From Sisyra terminalis (lineage: Eukaryota > Arthropoda > Insecta > Neuroptera > Sisyridae): a stretch of DNA of 64,000 nucleotides. The position numbers and the translations under genes were made by a program. Shown here one piece after another: positions 35,936 through 45,965 of this stretch (the first letter of the stretch is position 1; every line of letters starts with the position of its first letter). Where the stretch lies: contig OY292274.1 of NCBI GenBank assembly GCA_958496175.1, forward strand, positions 47,874,630 through 47,938,629, read 5' to 3'. Below the pieces are notes generated by a model that was given only the letters and a program-made list of their open reading frames with translations, searched no databases and had not been told where the DNA came from.

Positions 35936-38894
35936 GTTTGTATAATTTTTTTGTACTAAAATTTTAATTGTGAAAATGCAAATGAGGATAGAAAATAATT
36001 TGATAAAATCGATCAAAAAAAAACATCCACTTTTCCATATTTTAATCATTTCAATGTTCCAATTTTATCCTCACTCCTCGTAAATCGTTTCTTTTAGAAG
36101 TCCATTAAAATTTCATCGGCTTAAAAACACGCTTCTACAATACATTACGGGTGAAATTAACCCCTTGGGGGTTGAACGTACAAATATGTGTAATACAGAA
36201 CGATTTAATTATTAACAAGTTACACCAAAAACAACGTAAGTGTTACTCGAAAAAAACATAAAAAATCAAACGGGAAACCGGAATCAGGAACAGTGGGACA
36301 GGCAAAACGGGAGCACGGGAATGGGCAAAGTGGGATTTTTGGTGCAATCCCGTTTAAATACGATGAAATTCGTCGTATTGTTCGCTGAATTTAAATAAAT
36401 TACGACAAATGCCATTCTATATCCAACTTGCCGTGTTTTGTGCTCGCTTGTCCTCTCGGCTCTCCACTTGGTTCGTTCTTTTTTTCCCATGTAAATGAGA
36501 TGAATCACATTTTTAAAATGGAAGTGGTTGATAAATATGTAATTTTATTGTCTCAATTGGTTTATATTTCATTATATTTGATGTTTTTATCGGAGGTTTT
36601 GCATGCAGTTGGCGCTCAAATGGCCAAATTAACGTTTTGAATTCTAGCCATTTTTAAGTCATTTAACGAGAAAATAGTTCACCATATGGGAGAAATTAAT
36701 GTGGTTTTGTAAACGAAACATAATATTTAATAGCGACAAACAATAATTTTATTGTGAAAATAAAGTTTTATTTCGAAATTATCCTATACTTTATTACTGA
36801 AGTATCCTATACTGAATATTTCTTAAATTAAGACAAAAATCTCTTTTTCAAATCACATATTTTTTTTACAAATTTTTCACACCATCTGCCTCTTGGCAAT
36901 AATTACAATGTGTCACACGTTCGACATTCGAGGTTAGTTGTGTCCAATGACTTAAATAACAGTATTGATTAGAGTAACATAAAAGAAACAGTATTCTTAA
37001 TATTATTATTGTATTAATAGTGTACTTAGCAGTAACATCTAACAGTAAGAGACATCTCTACTAGCGCACTTATCACTTAAATTAGGTAAAGCATGGATAC
37101 TTATTTGAGATGCTTAACGTTCACACTATTTTCAAGCTAACAAATTAAATATGAACGTTTTTGATAAAGAAATAGAATTCTCAATAAATTTGCTAAATTA
37201 AGAAGAAACGAATTTTGAAAAAAAGACTTCCCCTTATCATTTATTATATTGGTACATTTATCTTCTATTCTACTTTTTGATTTTCCCTAACCAATGCTGC
37301 TATTTTACCGTCAATTTCGCAAGCATCCTGATAATAAATGAATGGAAAATTGAAGAATAAATAAATTGAAATTCATTTCGGGGTGGAGATGATACAATTA
37401 TAAACGGGGGCTTGAAATTCATCCCTTATACTATCTATATTTTATATATTCAAAACGGAATAGCAACCTCGTTTTCCCTACCCGTTCTCAGCTTCCACCA
37501 TTCGCTTCTCCCAGTTCCCGTTTCCCGGTTTGCCATTGATGTTCTCTAGTTAATGTAACATATTATTCTCGTTGTTTTCTAATTTCCCCTGAGTAAGTAT
37601 ACAGTTTAAATCGATTTGATTCTGCGTGTGCATCATTTATATTATTATTGTATAATAAAATTGGAGAAATTCGATAAGTTTTTCCAAGTGGCACAGTATT
37701 GTGATGCGCTAGGTTGAATTTTTTCGAGTGGAAAATAATGTTTTTTTTTTTATTCTTCTAATTAGATAGGTGTAATCAATTTGTTTAAATGTTGTTTAAA
37801 CGTTGAATAATCGTTTTTTGTAGATTGTTGTAATTGAGATTGATATCATGAACGTGCGTTTTCACGCTATACGCTTCGCAAACAATCAACAAATCTCTTT
37901 GGTGGAACAAACACGCATATTGCTCTGCTTTACCTCGAACGATTTATCTGTCGATCCAACAGAGCTAGAACAGAATCATCCAAATATCAACATTTAATTT
38001 TCATAGCTCACATGTAAACAAAAAAAAAAAACAATCCTGAGTTCTAAAAAAAAATCACGAACGATTTCATTTTCAGGGTTAATATCGACGATTGAAATCG
38101 GTGGTGATTTTGGCGTCAGTGAGTCTGTAAGCAAATATTGGAGGATTTTAGAGCAATGTTACCGATCGGTTTCAATCAAACATCAAACCAGCGAGTTGTC
38201 GGTTTTATTTGCCAACACTATTTAATAATAATCAATATTTGACGAAGCTCGAGAACATTATTATAATTATAAATTTTGACTTTTATAATATCTCAACATT
38301 TGTAATTATCTGAAGCACGTTATTTGTGATTCGATAGTGTGATTTATATGAAGCAAAATACTTCAATTTATAATAATTTTTTAAGAGAAAAAAAATCATG
38401 TTCAACACTAATTCAATCATTTATTAATCACACTTAGTTCAAAAGTACATATCAAATGCTCTTTCTTTTATTTCTTTACATTATTCAGTGAATAATATTC
38501 ACTTTTTATCAATTATATAAGCCTATCATAAAGCATTGATTACTGATAATTCTTGTACGCTGTGGTTAAGTCTGATTTAAATTTTCGCCAATCAAAATTG
38601 AGTATTTAACAGTACGCGTCTTTTAGATGTCGCTTGGGAAAGACACGATTTTGTGGCTTTCATATGAACTCTGTTTAGAAGGGTGTTTTAGCTAAACGTC
38701 ATATTTTGGTGAGCATATAAATCAATAAAATTTAGCAGAGCGAGATAAGGGGAGGTTCTTATCAAAATTATACTTATCAGTAACCTATAGACCTATATCG
38801 AGAAATATTATATGGTATCAAGAGATTCAAAATACATTAAAAGCATTCTTTTCTTTTATTTTATGCTTGAAGGCAGGTTTAGTTTCCCGCAAGG

Positions 38895-39240
38895 TATTGC
38901 GGGCTTTTTAGATCATGATAGTCCATTTAATTTTTAATAAGTCCGGGATATCAATCGATTTCTTCCTTCTTGGTAGGCCTTCCAATTTTCCTTTTTTAAC
39001 ATCAAATATGAAGCATTTTCTTCTAAGAATGAGATTTATCCTGTTAGCTTTTCTTCTTATTTTCACATCGATGGAAGTTCTATTGTTGTTGGTTCTTTTT
39101 TATACTTTCGTATCTTACCACATTTCAAAGCTCTCTAGATATTTTCTTTATTATTTTCTTAAAGTTCCAGGCTTTCGATCCATATAATATGTACACTCCA
39201 CACATAGTATTTTAACAAATGCTTTTGTATGTAATAGTAT
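38895..39240 (-). pseudogene. Non-LTR retrotransposon C-terminal relic
   Basis: Minus-strand translation with frameshifts gives YGSKAWNFKK, then KYLESFEMW, then RINLILRRKCFIFDVKKG and KLEGLPRRKKSIDIPDL with a trailing Trp. This follows the conserved tail of many non-LTR polymerases: YGSETWTLKKKD-LEAFEMW, then LILEGKIEGKR-GRRK-SWL. The clade cannot be fixed. It is a distinct family from the Jockey-like relics. Confidence 0.8.
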
Positions 39241-39257
39241 TGTTTCATTAGTTTTTT

Positions 39258-39408
39258 TTTCAACGCTTTTTAACTTCCAAGGTCTTTAGCCATTCTAGGA
39301 TTTATAAAAACCCGTAAACTGGAAAATAAGGAAAAATTTGTTCGTTACGAGATTCGAACCCAACATCTACAGGTTTTAGACCTTGACAACTTGGTTACCG
39401 TAGGCTTA
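39258..39408 (-). repeat. tRNA-derived SINE, copy 5
   Basis: The minus strand gives head TTAAGCCTACGGTAACCAAG, TCAAGGTCTAAAACCTGTAG, B box GGGTTCGAATCTCG (the best preserved of all copies), then CCAGTTTACGGGTTTTTAT, TCCTAGAATGGCTAAAGACC and TTGGAAGTTAAAAAG. Confidence 0.85.
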
Positions 39409-40778
39409 ATAATAAAGCCTTGTAAATACAAAATGTAAATATTTGATGGCCTTTTTTTCATACGAATGAAAACAATTATTGAAAAGTATACTTTTAAAGC
39501 GTAAAACTCGTGTTCGCAAATATTTTTTCTCTGAAACAGGTATTACATAAGATGAGCACTTTATTACCTTATTAACTCCTGTTAACTGAATTAATTATTA
39601 ATTTCCAAATGTGTTTCCCAAAAAATTTCCATAATATCTCAAAAACTATTGGATAATTCATTTTTTTAAAATAAAGCTTAAAAATATACATTTACTACTA
39701 CATTATTTATAGTACTTGTTCTTTCAATTTGAAAAATAAAGGTTACACATAATCTAATATCAATATTTAACTAACTAAAATGGAATAAGGAAATGGTTGC
39801 TGCAATTTTTATTGTATGAGACGTTACAATTTTATTATAACAGTAAAGTTTAAAGTTTATTATTTCAAGGAACAAAGATAAATGTGTTAATTCAAAATTA
39901 TGAAGATGCACGCACACTACACATACATCTAGACATCAAATTGTAAAATTCGCTGTTACTGAATTTCACTGGCTTTCCTTAGTTTTTCATTGAACTTCGT
40001 TCAATGCAAAGGCACATTGTCGTATTTCCAAAAAAATTTACAAATTCATAAGTGTTGAGAATCTGAAATACTTATATCCACCGTTAGAAGGTACCTAATG
40101 TTTTTTTTTTTTTTTGTGACATTTGGCATTAAACTACTTTACTACCATAGAGGATTATTCCAAAAAAACAAGAAATTTATTGCTTCTTATCCTCTTTTAT
40201 TCTAATATTAATTCTTGTTGAGAATTTTTCGACTTGATCGTTTTTCCTAGTTAAAAGATAAGAAAAATTTAAAACATTAATTTAGTCTCTTTATACCTAT
40301 ATAGCTCTTCCAAATAAGATATATAGAGTTGTGCAACTATAGTAGCTAAATTTCTAGTTGAATTCATCTTCAATTTTTGTTTGGATCCTTTGTCATTTCT
40401 CAACACTAACATTTATCTTTTCGGTGATTGCACATTTCAAACACGACAATGCGGTTTCATGTTTGATCTTAGAGAGGAAATCGGCTCTAATTAAACTTCT
40501 TGTTGTGACATTACCTTGCCAAATAGAAACCAATTCTCGTTTCCCACCTAAACAAATATGATTAGAAACAAGATTAGAATTTGTATTTATTTACTGTCAA
40601 CAGCACCGACACGAAACGATCCCATTTTCCAAAATGTGTCACCAACACTCCATTTACCTCCATCCCACCAAATCCCCAATTCAATTACCAGTCTTATCCA
40701 CGAAGCATTTTCATTGAAATTCTCCAGGTTAGCTCGAACAGAGAAAAGTTTGACTCTTTTTTTTTCTTTTTTTTTCAG

Positions 40779-40958
40779 GTTTCAATACCGTTATTCCTGG
40801 ATTTCCTCGCTATTCGGTCGTGGGAGATCGCCGCCACGGAATTTATAATCTGCGGATCAGCAATGCTTCGTTGGAAGACGACGCCGAGTTTCAGTGTCAA
40901 GTTGGCCCTGCCAAGTTCAATAAAGCCATAAGAGCCAACGCCAGACTCACCGTCATAT
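40779..40958 (+). CDS. sns: sns/hbs-like nephrin-family receptor, coding exon 3 (second half of Ig1)
   Basis: This 180-bp internal exon follows a long T-rich tract and CAG, and precedes a consensus donor GTAAGT at 40959. Both borders are phase 1. It encodes residues 64-123 and starts by completing the Gly split from exon 2. IPGFPRYSVVGDRRHGIYNL leads into the N-glycosylation site NAS (Asn92). DDAEFQCQVG carries the second Ig cysteine (Cys103) in the D-x-A-x-F-x-C motif typical of V/I-set domains. AIRANARLTVI is the final strand and leads to the next Ig domain. With exon 2 it makes one complete Ig domain with its disulfide pair, Cys45-Cys103. From memory of the family it resembles Drosophila Sns more closely than Kirre or Roughest. 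The remaining Ig domains, the fibronectin domain and the membrane and cytoplasmic parts must lie beyond the window. Confidence 0.95.
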
Positions 40959-42189
40959 GTAAGTGCAACGAAAAGCTCTTAAATTTCAAGCTCACTTTGC
41001 CAAAACACCTTGCTTATCGAACTAGATAATTAAACTAAAATAGAATGTGTGACATGACACGTTTCGATGCTTTTCCGAGCTTTAAAACATTTGAATAACG
41101 CATAACGCCATCTAGGAATATGTTATTGGAAATAGCACGAGCTTTGTGTATTATATCATATTATTTGTTGGTGTTCCAACGACAAATTTACATAACACAT
41201 GTAAACAGGCGTGCCAACTGAATAAGATATGTATTATATTCATCCAAGTCCTACGAGGGTGCTAACGCACACCTCACCACCTAGCTGTGGCTTACAACCC
41301 TTAAAATCGATTCAATTTGAATGCTATGCAAGTGCTATGCTAATTATTAATTTCGAATTTATATACACTCACCCATTGACATAGACGCTAGTATTTGTGA
41401 GCTAAACAAACTTTTACGAGCCTCCTATACGTAATAATATTGAACACATCAAAATTTATACAAGCCTCAACTTTCATCCCTCATCCCGTGTACTTCGAAA
41501 CGGCTCGTCTGATTAGCGATTATAATTTACATTTACATCGTTCAAATGTTTGAATAACGCGGCTGCTGGAAAAATATCCACCTCAATTAAAACGCAAATA
41601 GTAATAAAATTGAATGTTACAATCGAATGAACTTTACTTTATTGGAAAATTAACCAAAAAAAAAAGCATCTCCAAATGTTACAAAACATAATTTTAAATA
41701 GCATTTTCTCTACAGTCAGAAAAATTTTACTATTTTCATTAACTCTTTGTTTTTAATCGAAAAGTCTTTTAGTATACAATTTTCCACTAGCTGATTTAAA
41801 ATTAAAGTTTTTCAATTTACTTGAAAAAATTGAAAATTTTTCACACAGAAAATTAATTTTCATAACTAAAAAGAATATAGACAATGAACCTGAGCTTATC
41901 TACCGTTCGCAGATGGTCAAGTCACCGTTCAAAAGCAGTTCTTTTAGTCGAAGTTATTATATGATATTTAATTGTCATTTTTATTTTAAGTTTCATTTCA
42001 GAGAAATGCAATTTCAATTTAGAAAAGTCCGCAATTTACTTTTTCATATCAGTGTAGTTAAAACCTTAATTCTACGACCAACGGAGTTCTTTTTCCAATA
42101 TGAAAAAAAAGTATAAATGCTACTAAAAAAATAAAGATTTTTTTTTATTTTCTAATTCATTAAAATTTTAATTCTTTCATAATAAATTA
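40959..42189 (+). other. Start of intron 3
   Basis: After the consensus donor GTAAGT, the first 700 bases have balanced composition with no visible coding potential. The sequence becomes AT-rich from 41640. Nothing else was recognised before the fold-back array at 42190. Confidence 0.6.
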
Positions 42190-42231
42190 ATGAATAATAA
42201 TATATGTCCTATGACACTCAATTTCTTTTTT

Positions 42232-42276
42232 ATTACGACATATTTCAATAGTTTTTGGCTGTCATCATCAGGTAAT
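42232..42276 (-). ncRNA. Hammerhead-like motif, unit 1 left arm
   Basis: Minus strand: ATTAC, CTGATGA, T, GACAG, loop, CTATT, GAAAT, AT, GTC, GTAAT. Helix I (ATTAC/GTAAT) is perfect. Helix II has one mismatch, and helix III is reduced to A-U plus a wobble pair. It is a partly decayed copy. Confidence 0.42.
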
Positions 42277-42290
42277 CTGAATTTAATAAG

Positions 42291-42335
42291 ATTACCTAAT
42301 GATGACAGCCAAAACCTGTTGAAACGCGTCGTAAT
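42291..42335 (+). ncRNA. Hammerhead-like motif, unit 1 right arm (core mutation)
   Basis: ATTAC, CTAATGA, T, GACAG, loop, CTGTT, GAAAC, GC, GTC, GTAAT. All helices are kept, but the core reads CTAATGA in place of CTGATGA. That changes an invariant catalytic G, so this copy should be inactive. Confidence 0.45.
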
Positions 42336-42373
42336 AAAGAAGAAATTAAGTCATAGGACATATATTATTACCC

Positions 42374-42602
42374 ATAATGTATTAATTGTGACTTGGAAAT
42401 AAATAAAATATTTATCAATGTTAAACTTTCGTGATAATTAAATTTATATTTTTATCAAAGTCAAATTAATTGAGGACCAACTTTAAATGCATTGAAATTC
42501 AAATTGCAACAAAAATGCAAAAATATAAAATTTAATTTTTATTTTTAACATTTATAAGTATTTTATTTATTATTTCCGAGTCACAATTAATAAATTGATG
42601 AA
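42374..42602. repeat. Inverted repeat joining the two fold-back units
   Basis: TTAATTGTGACTTGGAAATA (from 42383) is the inverse of the block ending at about 42591 (TATTTCCGAGTCACAATTAA). AAATTTATATTTTTATC near 42440 mirrors AAAAATATAAAATTTAA near 42520. The spacer is about 50 bp. The joining DNA is therefore itself palindromic and part of one composite structure. Confidence 0.78.
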
Positions 42603-42638
42603 TAATAATGTATGTCCTATGACTCAATTTCTTTCTTG

Positions 42639-42680
42639 ATTATGACGCGTTTCAATAGTTTTTGGCTATCATCAGGTAAT
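42639..42680 (-). ncRNA. Hammerhead-like motif, unit 2 left arm
   Basis: Minus strand: ATTAC, CTGATGA, TAG, loop, CTATT, GAAAC, GC, GTC, ATAAT. The core bases are intact. Helix II is shortened by a small deletion and helix I has one wobble pair. Confidence 0.48.
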
Positions 42681-42821
42681 GGTTATTTTGTTGATTGTAA
42701 ACAAATTTCATATAAGTAGTTAGTTTTAAATAATTTGTCGATCTTTATTTTAATAATTGTACGACAAATTATTTAAAACAAACAACGTATATGTTTTTTG
42801 TTTACAACTGACAAAATAATT

Positions 42822-42866
42822 ATTACCTGATGATGACAGCCAAAAACTGTTGAAACGCGTCGTAAT
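42822..42866 (+). ncRNA. Hammerhead ribozyme-like motif, best copy
   Basis: All parts of a minimal hammerhead are present in order. Helix I is ATTAC (42822-42826) with GTAAT (42862-42866), five perfect pairs. The core CTGATGA is at 42827-42833. Helix II is GACAG (42835-42839) with CTGTT (42847-42851) after a one-base extra T. GAAAC follows at 42852-42856, and a two-base turn GC closes a very short helix III. The triplet GTC (42859-42861) is the expected cleavage site. Short helix III is typical of hammerheads in Penelope-like elements and retrozymes, which are thought to act as dimers. Cleavage is predicted, not shown. Confidence 0.62.
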
Positions 42867-42905
42867 CAAGAAAGAAATTGTGCCATAGGACATAAATTAT
42901 TGTTT

Positions 42906-44533
42906 GTTCAATAATTTAATTTTTATTAATAAAAATGATGAAACTTACAATTTTGCTATTTCGGTGACTATATAAAATCGCATGATTTCAAAGTTCATGA
43001 AGGCAAGCATGGCTTATAGCTTACAAAGTGAACGGTGGATGTTTTCTCTTAGTGGTCCTGATTAAAGTTTATGTAACGCTTCTGAAAATTAAGTTTTTAC
43101 TATAAATTAATGAAGTTGTACTTCCCCTTATTCTCAGAACCAAATTCTAACTAATTTGTGGCTTCTTTTATTTCGATAAATACAGTTTTAGATTTCTAGT
43201 TTCATACAAAACCTCTTCTTTAAAAAGATATATAAAATTCATTTAAAAAGTTTAGAATTTGCCCTTGAACTTTAACTTGTATTGAAATTTTCTATATAGT
43301 GTACATTAAATGAATAAATAGTCTCTACATTAAGGAATAAAGAAATTTGGGTAGTTTTCGAAATAGATGTGAAACTTATTTTTTCCAATTATTTTTTGAA
43401 TGATGCTAATTATATAAGTTGTAAGATTATTATGAAAAAATTAATTTGTCGTGTAAGTTTATTTATTTTCATTTGCAAACTTTCAGTGTTATTTGAGTTA
43501 ATAAAAACTTGTGTTTTGAAAAGTTTTGTTATTTTCGATTAAAATTAAAGTGAATACTTCACATAGAAAGATGGTACGTTTTTTGTCTTGTTGATATGAG
43601 TTGAACGATAATAGCAAGTAAATCTAATAACTCGACGATAAAACGATTGTTATCGTTTAGAAGTTTTCAAGTTTTCGAGTTGCGGTTTAACTACATATTA
43701 AAGCATACAAAATGAAGTTGTAGTCGCGCTAAATAGGTGTTGATATCTAATAGGAAGGATGAAGGAAGTTGAGAGTGTTGAATGCAATTATGTAAGCACG
43801 TCGTCGTTGGTGGCGCGTCTCCAACCCCTTTGCATCTTCAATTTTGAAACACATTGCACAATTAATGCAATGGACAAAGATATGGCTCGACTATTTGCAA
43901 AGCTCTACAAACTTGCTCAAGTTTATCGTGGGCTCTTCGGCGGTGAAGGACTTGAGGAAAATTTAAACCATCTGCAACGAGGCGACGAGTTTATCTTAAA
44001 ATAAATATATTTCACAAAAGCGAGGCAAGATAACTAAACAATGGGCTCTCCTTTGGCTTACTTTTTGTGACTTTTTAGTTGAATGGATATTTGCTTACGT
44101 TTGGTTCATTTGTTCAACGTTAAATGAAAATTTTTGGTGTGTACGACGACGTTTGCTTTTCGAAATTAATTTTCTTTAGCATTTGATATTCAGCGTATAG
44201 TGTAGTGTGCTAGAATTTATGAGGCACGTGAAAAATATTTGCGCCTGTACTCAAACTAAATCAATCACAACTAAGACTAATATTTACTTTATTATTTTAA
44301 TTAAATTTCTACGTTAAATCTAAAGGCGACTTAGATTAATTTGAAAACTTGATAATTCTCTGAGAAATTAAATAGTATCATCTTACGGTAAATTGTAAAC
44401 ATCAAATGAAAATCAAAAGGATAATGTGAATATATAAAAAAAGATAAAGATTATCTATAAAATGAAAACCCTCTTCATAAAATTGGGAAATTCTTTAAGT
44501 ACTGTCGCTACGATAAAAACTATTGATCTAGAC
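42906..44533 (+). other. Intron 3 DNA, with one unexplained balanced open frame
   Basis: Mostly AT-rich. The patch 43740-44040 is more balanced and carries an 81-codon open frame with an amphipathic stretch (MARLFAKLYKLAQVYRGLF). I recognise no family and no splice context, so it is not called a gene. Otherwise I see nothing. Confidence 0.4.
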
Positions 44534-44886
44534 CAGGGATGAGCAACCCACGAGTCGCTTGCGGTCGAAGCTCTATTTTTGCACGTGTAATTAATTATTT
44601 TATCTTAGAAAATATAATTTGAATTCAATTTACTTCTTTGATATTAATATTTAAACTGAGTCATGTTTAAATAATTGTTTTGACTCTCGTTTTTTGTATT
44701 AAAAATAACTATTGTTTTCGTATTATAATTATGTTATATTTTTTATGTGATGTGTTGTTCACTTTTTAATAAAAAAATCAATTAAATATGTTTATTATTC
44801 AAGTGCTTTTCGATTTTTTTTAAAATTTATCGACATTTCAAAACTTTAATATTTCAATTGATTCCCAGTAAAGTTGCTCATTCCTG
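44534..44886. mobile_element. hAT MITE H2 (353 bp)
   Basis: A perfect 8-bp target duplication ATCTAGAC lies at 44526-44533 and 44887-44894. The left end CAGGGATGAGCAACCCACG and right end GTAAAGTTGCTCATTCCTG are inverted over about 14 bp with one mismatch. The CAGGG start and 8-bp duplication are diagnostic of hAT transposition. The interior is AT-rich without coding sequence. Confidence 0.93.
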
Positions 44887-45888
44887 ATCTAGACACAGAA
44901 TTTCTGGAACAGCACAATAATACTTTTTCATTGAACTGTTTTTTTTTAATTGTACCAAAATATTATAATATTCTCTGATTTAATTCACGAAAATTAAAAT
45001 GATGCCATAAAAACAAAGAGCTTTTGGATGTTCTTTAAAAGAAATAATTTCAACTTAGTTCAATAACTATAAAATGTATGCTTTGCACTTTAAAATAACT
45101 ATTAATAACTTTATCTATGTCAACTTAAACTGAGTTTAAAATTGGCACTTTGTTTTAGTGTTACTATGTTTAGTGCTCTTAAGAATTGAAACAAAAATAT
45201 TTTTAAAAGTTAGCATTATGTACTTAAATTTAATAATTTTTTGAATAATTTTTTTTTCAAATTGCATTTTATCACAAGAGTTTTGAATAACTGACTTACA
45301 AATTTTACAAAAAGAAACATATATTTACAAAAAAATATTTTCGAATTTTAATATTTTCCTGCAATTTTAAAGTTTATTAATTTATTTTCTGAAGAACCTG
45401 ACTTATGTATGATAAAATATTTTGTCTTTCTTTACATCCATAAAGATAGAATTACATTTTTGGAGTTTGTAAGAAATAACTGTGAAATTTTTTGAAGTTT
45501 TTTCTTTTTGGTGTTTAAAATTCTGGAAAAAAATATCACTTGCATATTTTCCAAAAAACTATCTATTGCTACATTGATGTTTAAAGCTTTTCTCTAACTA
45601 TTAAGATTTCAAAAGTTTTTCTAAGCCATTAATTGGTGTGTTTTATCGTTTGGGAGTTTAGAAAGAAACAGCTCTGTTGCTTGCATATTTTTCAAAAAAA
45701 AACCCCTCTATAATTTCCAGGAAAAGGCTCTTTAAAGAGAAAGCTGATTTGGGTATTGTTTAAATTTTGATTTTTTTTTTTGGCATAATTTAGTGGTAAC
45801 AAGCTACTGAAAAGAAGTTAGCGTAGTTAGCGTTTAACTTTTAAGCTGTAATAATTTTCCAATATATCCTTCCTGTGTATCCAAAAAA

Positions 45889-45965
45889 CAGTATTTCTCA
45901 AAGCGTGGTACTCATACTCCCAGGAGTACAAGAATAGTTTAGTGAAGCATCAAATTTCAGCTGCG
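45889..45965 (+). mobile_element. hAT-type terminus, solitary
   Basis: CAGTATTTCTCAAAGCGTGG followed by TACTCATACTCCCAGGAGTA closely resembles a widespread hAT terminus (CAGTGTTTCTCAAA..TGGTACxCxTAC). I could not find the matching right end within the next kilobase, so this is either a truncated copy or a coincidence of ends. Confidence 0.45.

Larger units (their letters stand above)
35936..40778 (+). other. Intron 2 (4.8 kb)
   Basis: The donor GTTTGT joins a strong polypyrimidine acceptor (T-rich 40751-40775, CAG). The intron contains a non-LTR relic (38895-39240, - strand) and a SINE (39258-39408, - strand). The remainder is AT-rich, with more balanced stretches at 36120-36520 and 37260-37560 for which I see no function. 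No alternative exon was recognised. Confidence 0.7.
42190..42373. repeat. Fold-back unit 1 carrying two hammerhead-like motifs
   Basis: Inverted arms of about 85 bp (about 42191-42278 and 42290-42372) are separated by about 11 bp. Both outer ends carry ATATATGTCCTATGAC / GTCATAGGACATATAT, and both inner ends carry the hammerhead-like segment (ATTAC-CTGATGA side). This is a shorter version of unit 2. Confidence 0.88.
42600..42905. repeat. Fold-back unit 2 carrying two hammerhead-like motifs
   Basis: Arms of about 140 bp (about 42600-42740 and 42763-42903) are separated by about 20 bp. Outer ends are ATGTATGTCCTATGACTC and its inverse; the hammerhead segments lie about 35 bp in. The inner part (GTTGATTGTAAACAAA.. 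and TTTGTTTACAACTGAC) is absent from unit 1, so unit 1 is probably an internally deleted form. Confidence 0.88.

Noticed and set aside
35776..35967. Exon 2 taken as a stand-alone ORF starting at TTG and running past 35935
   Set aside because: The donor GTTTGT at 35936 and the exact phase match to exon 3 show that the reading after 35935 is intron.
35774..40958. Assignment to Kirre or Roughest (Neph1 type)
   Set aside because: The first Ig domain carries QWTKDGFALG and NLRISNAS, the Sns/Hibris form as I remember it. Kirre and Roughest have QWTKDDFGLG and a different second half.
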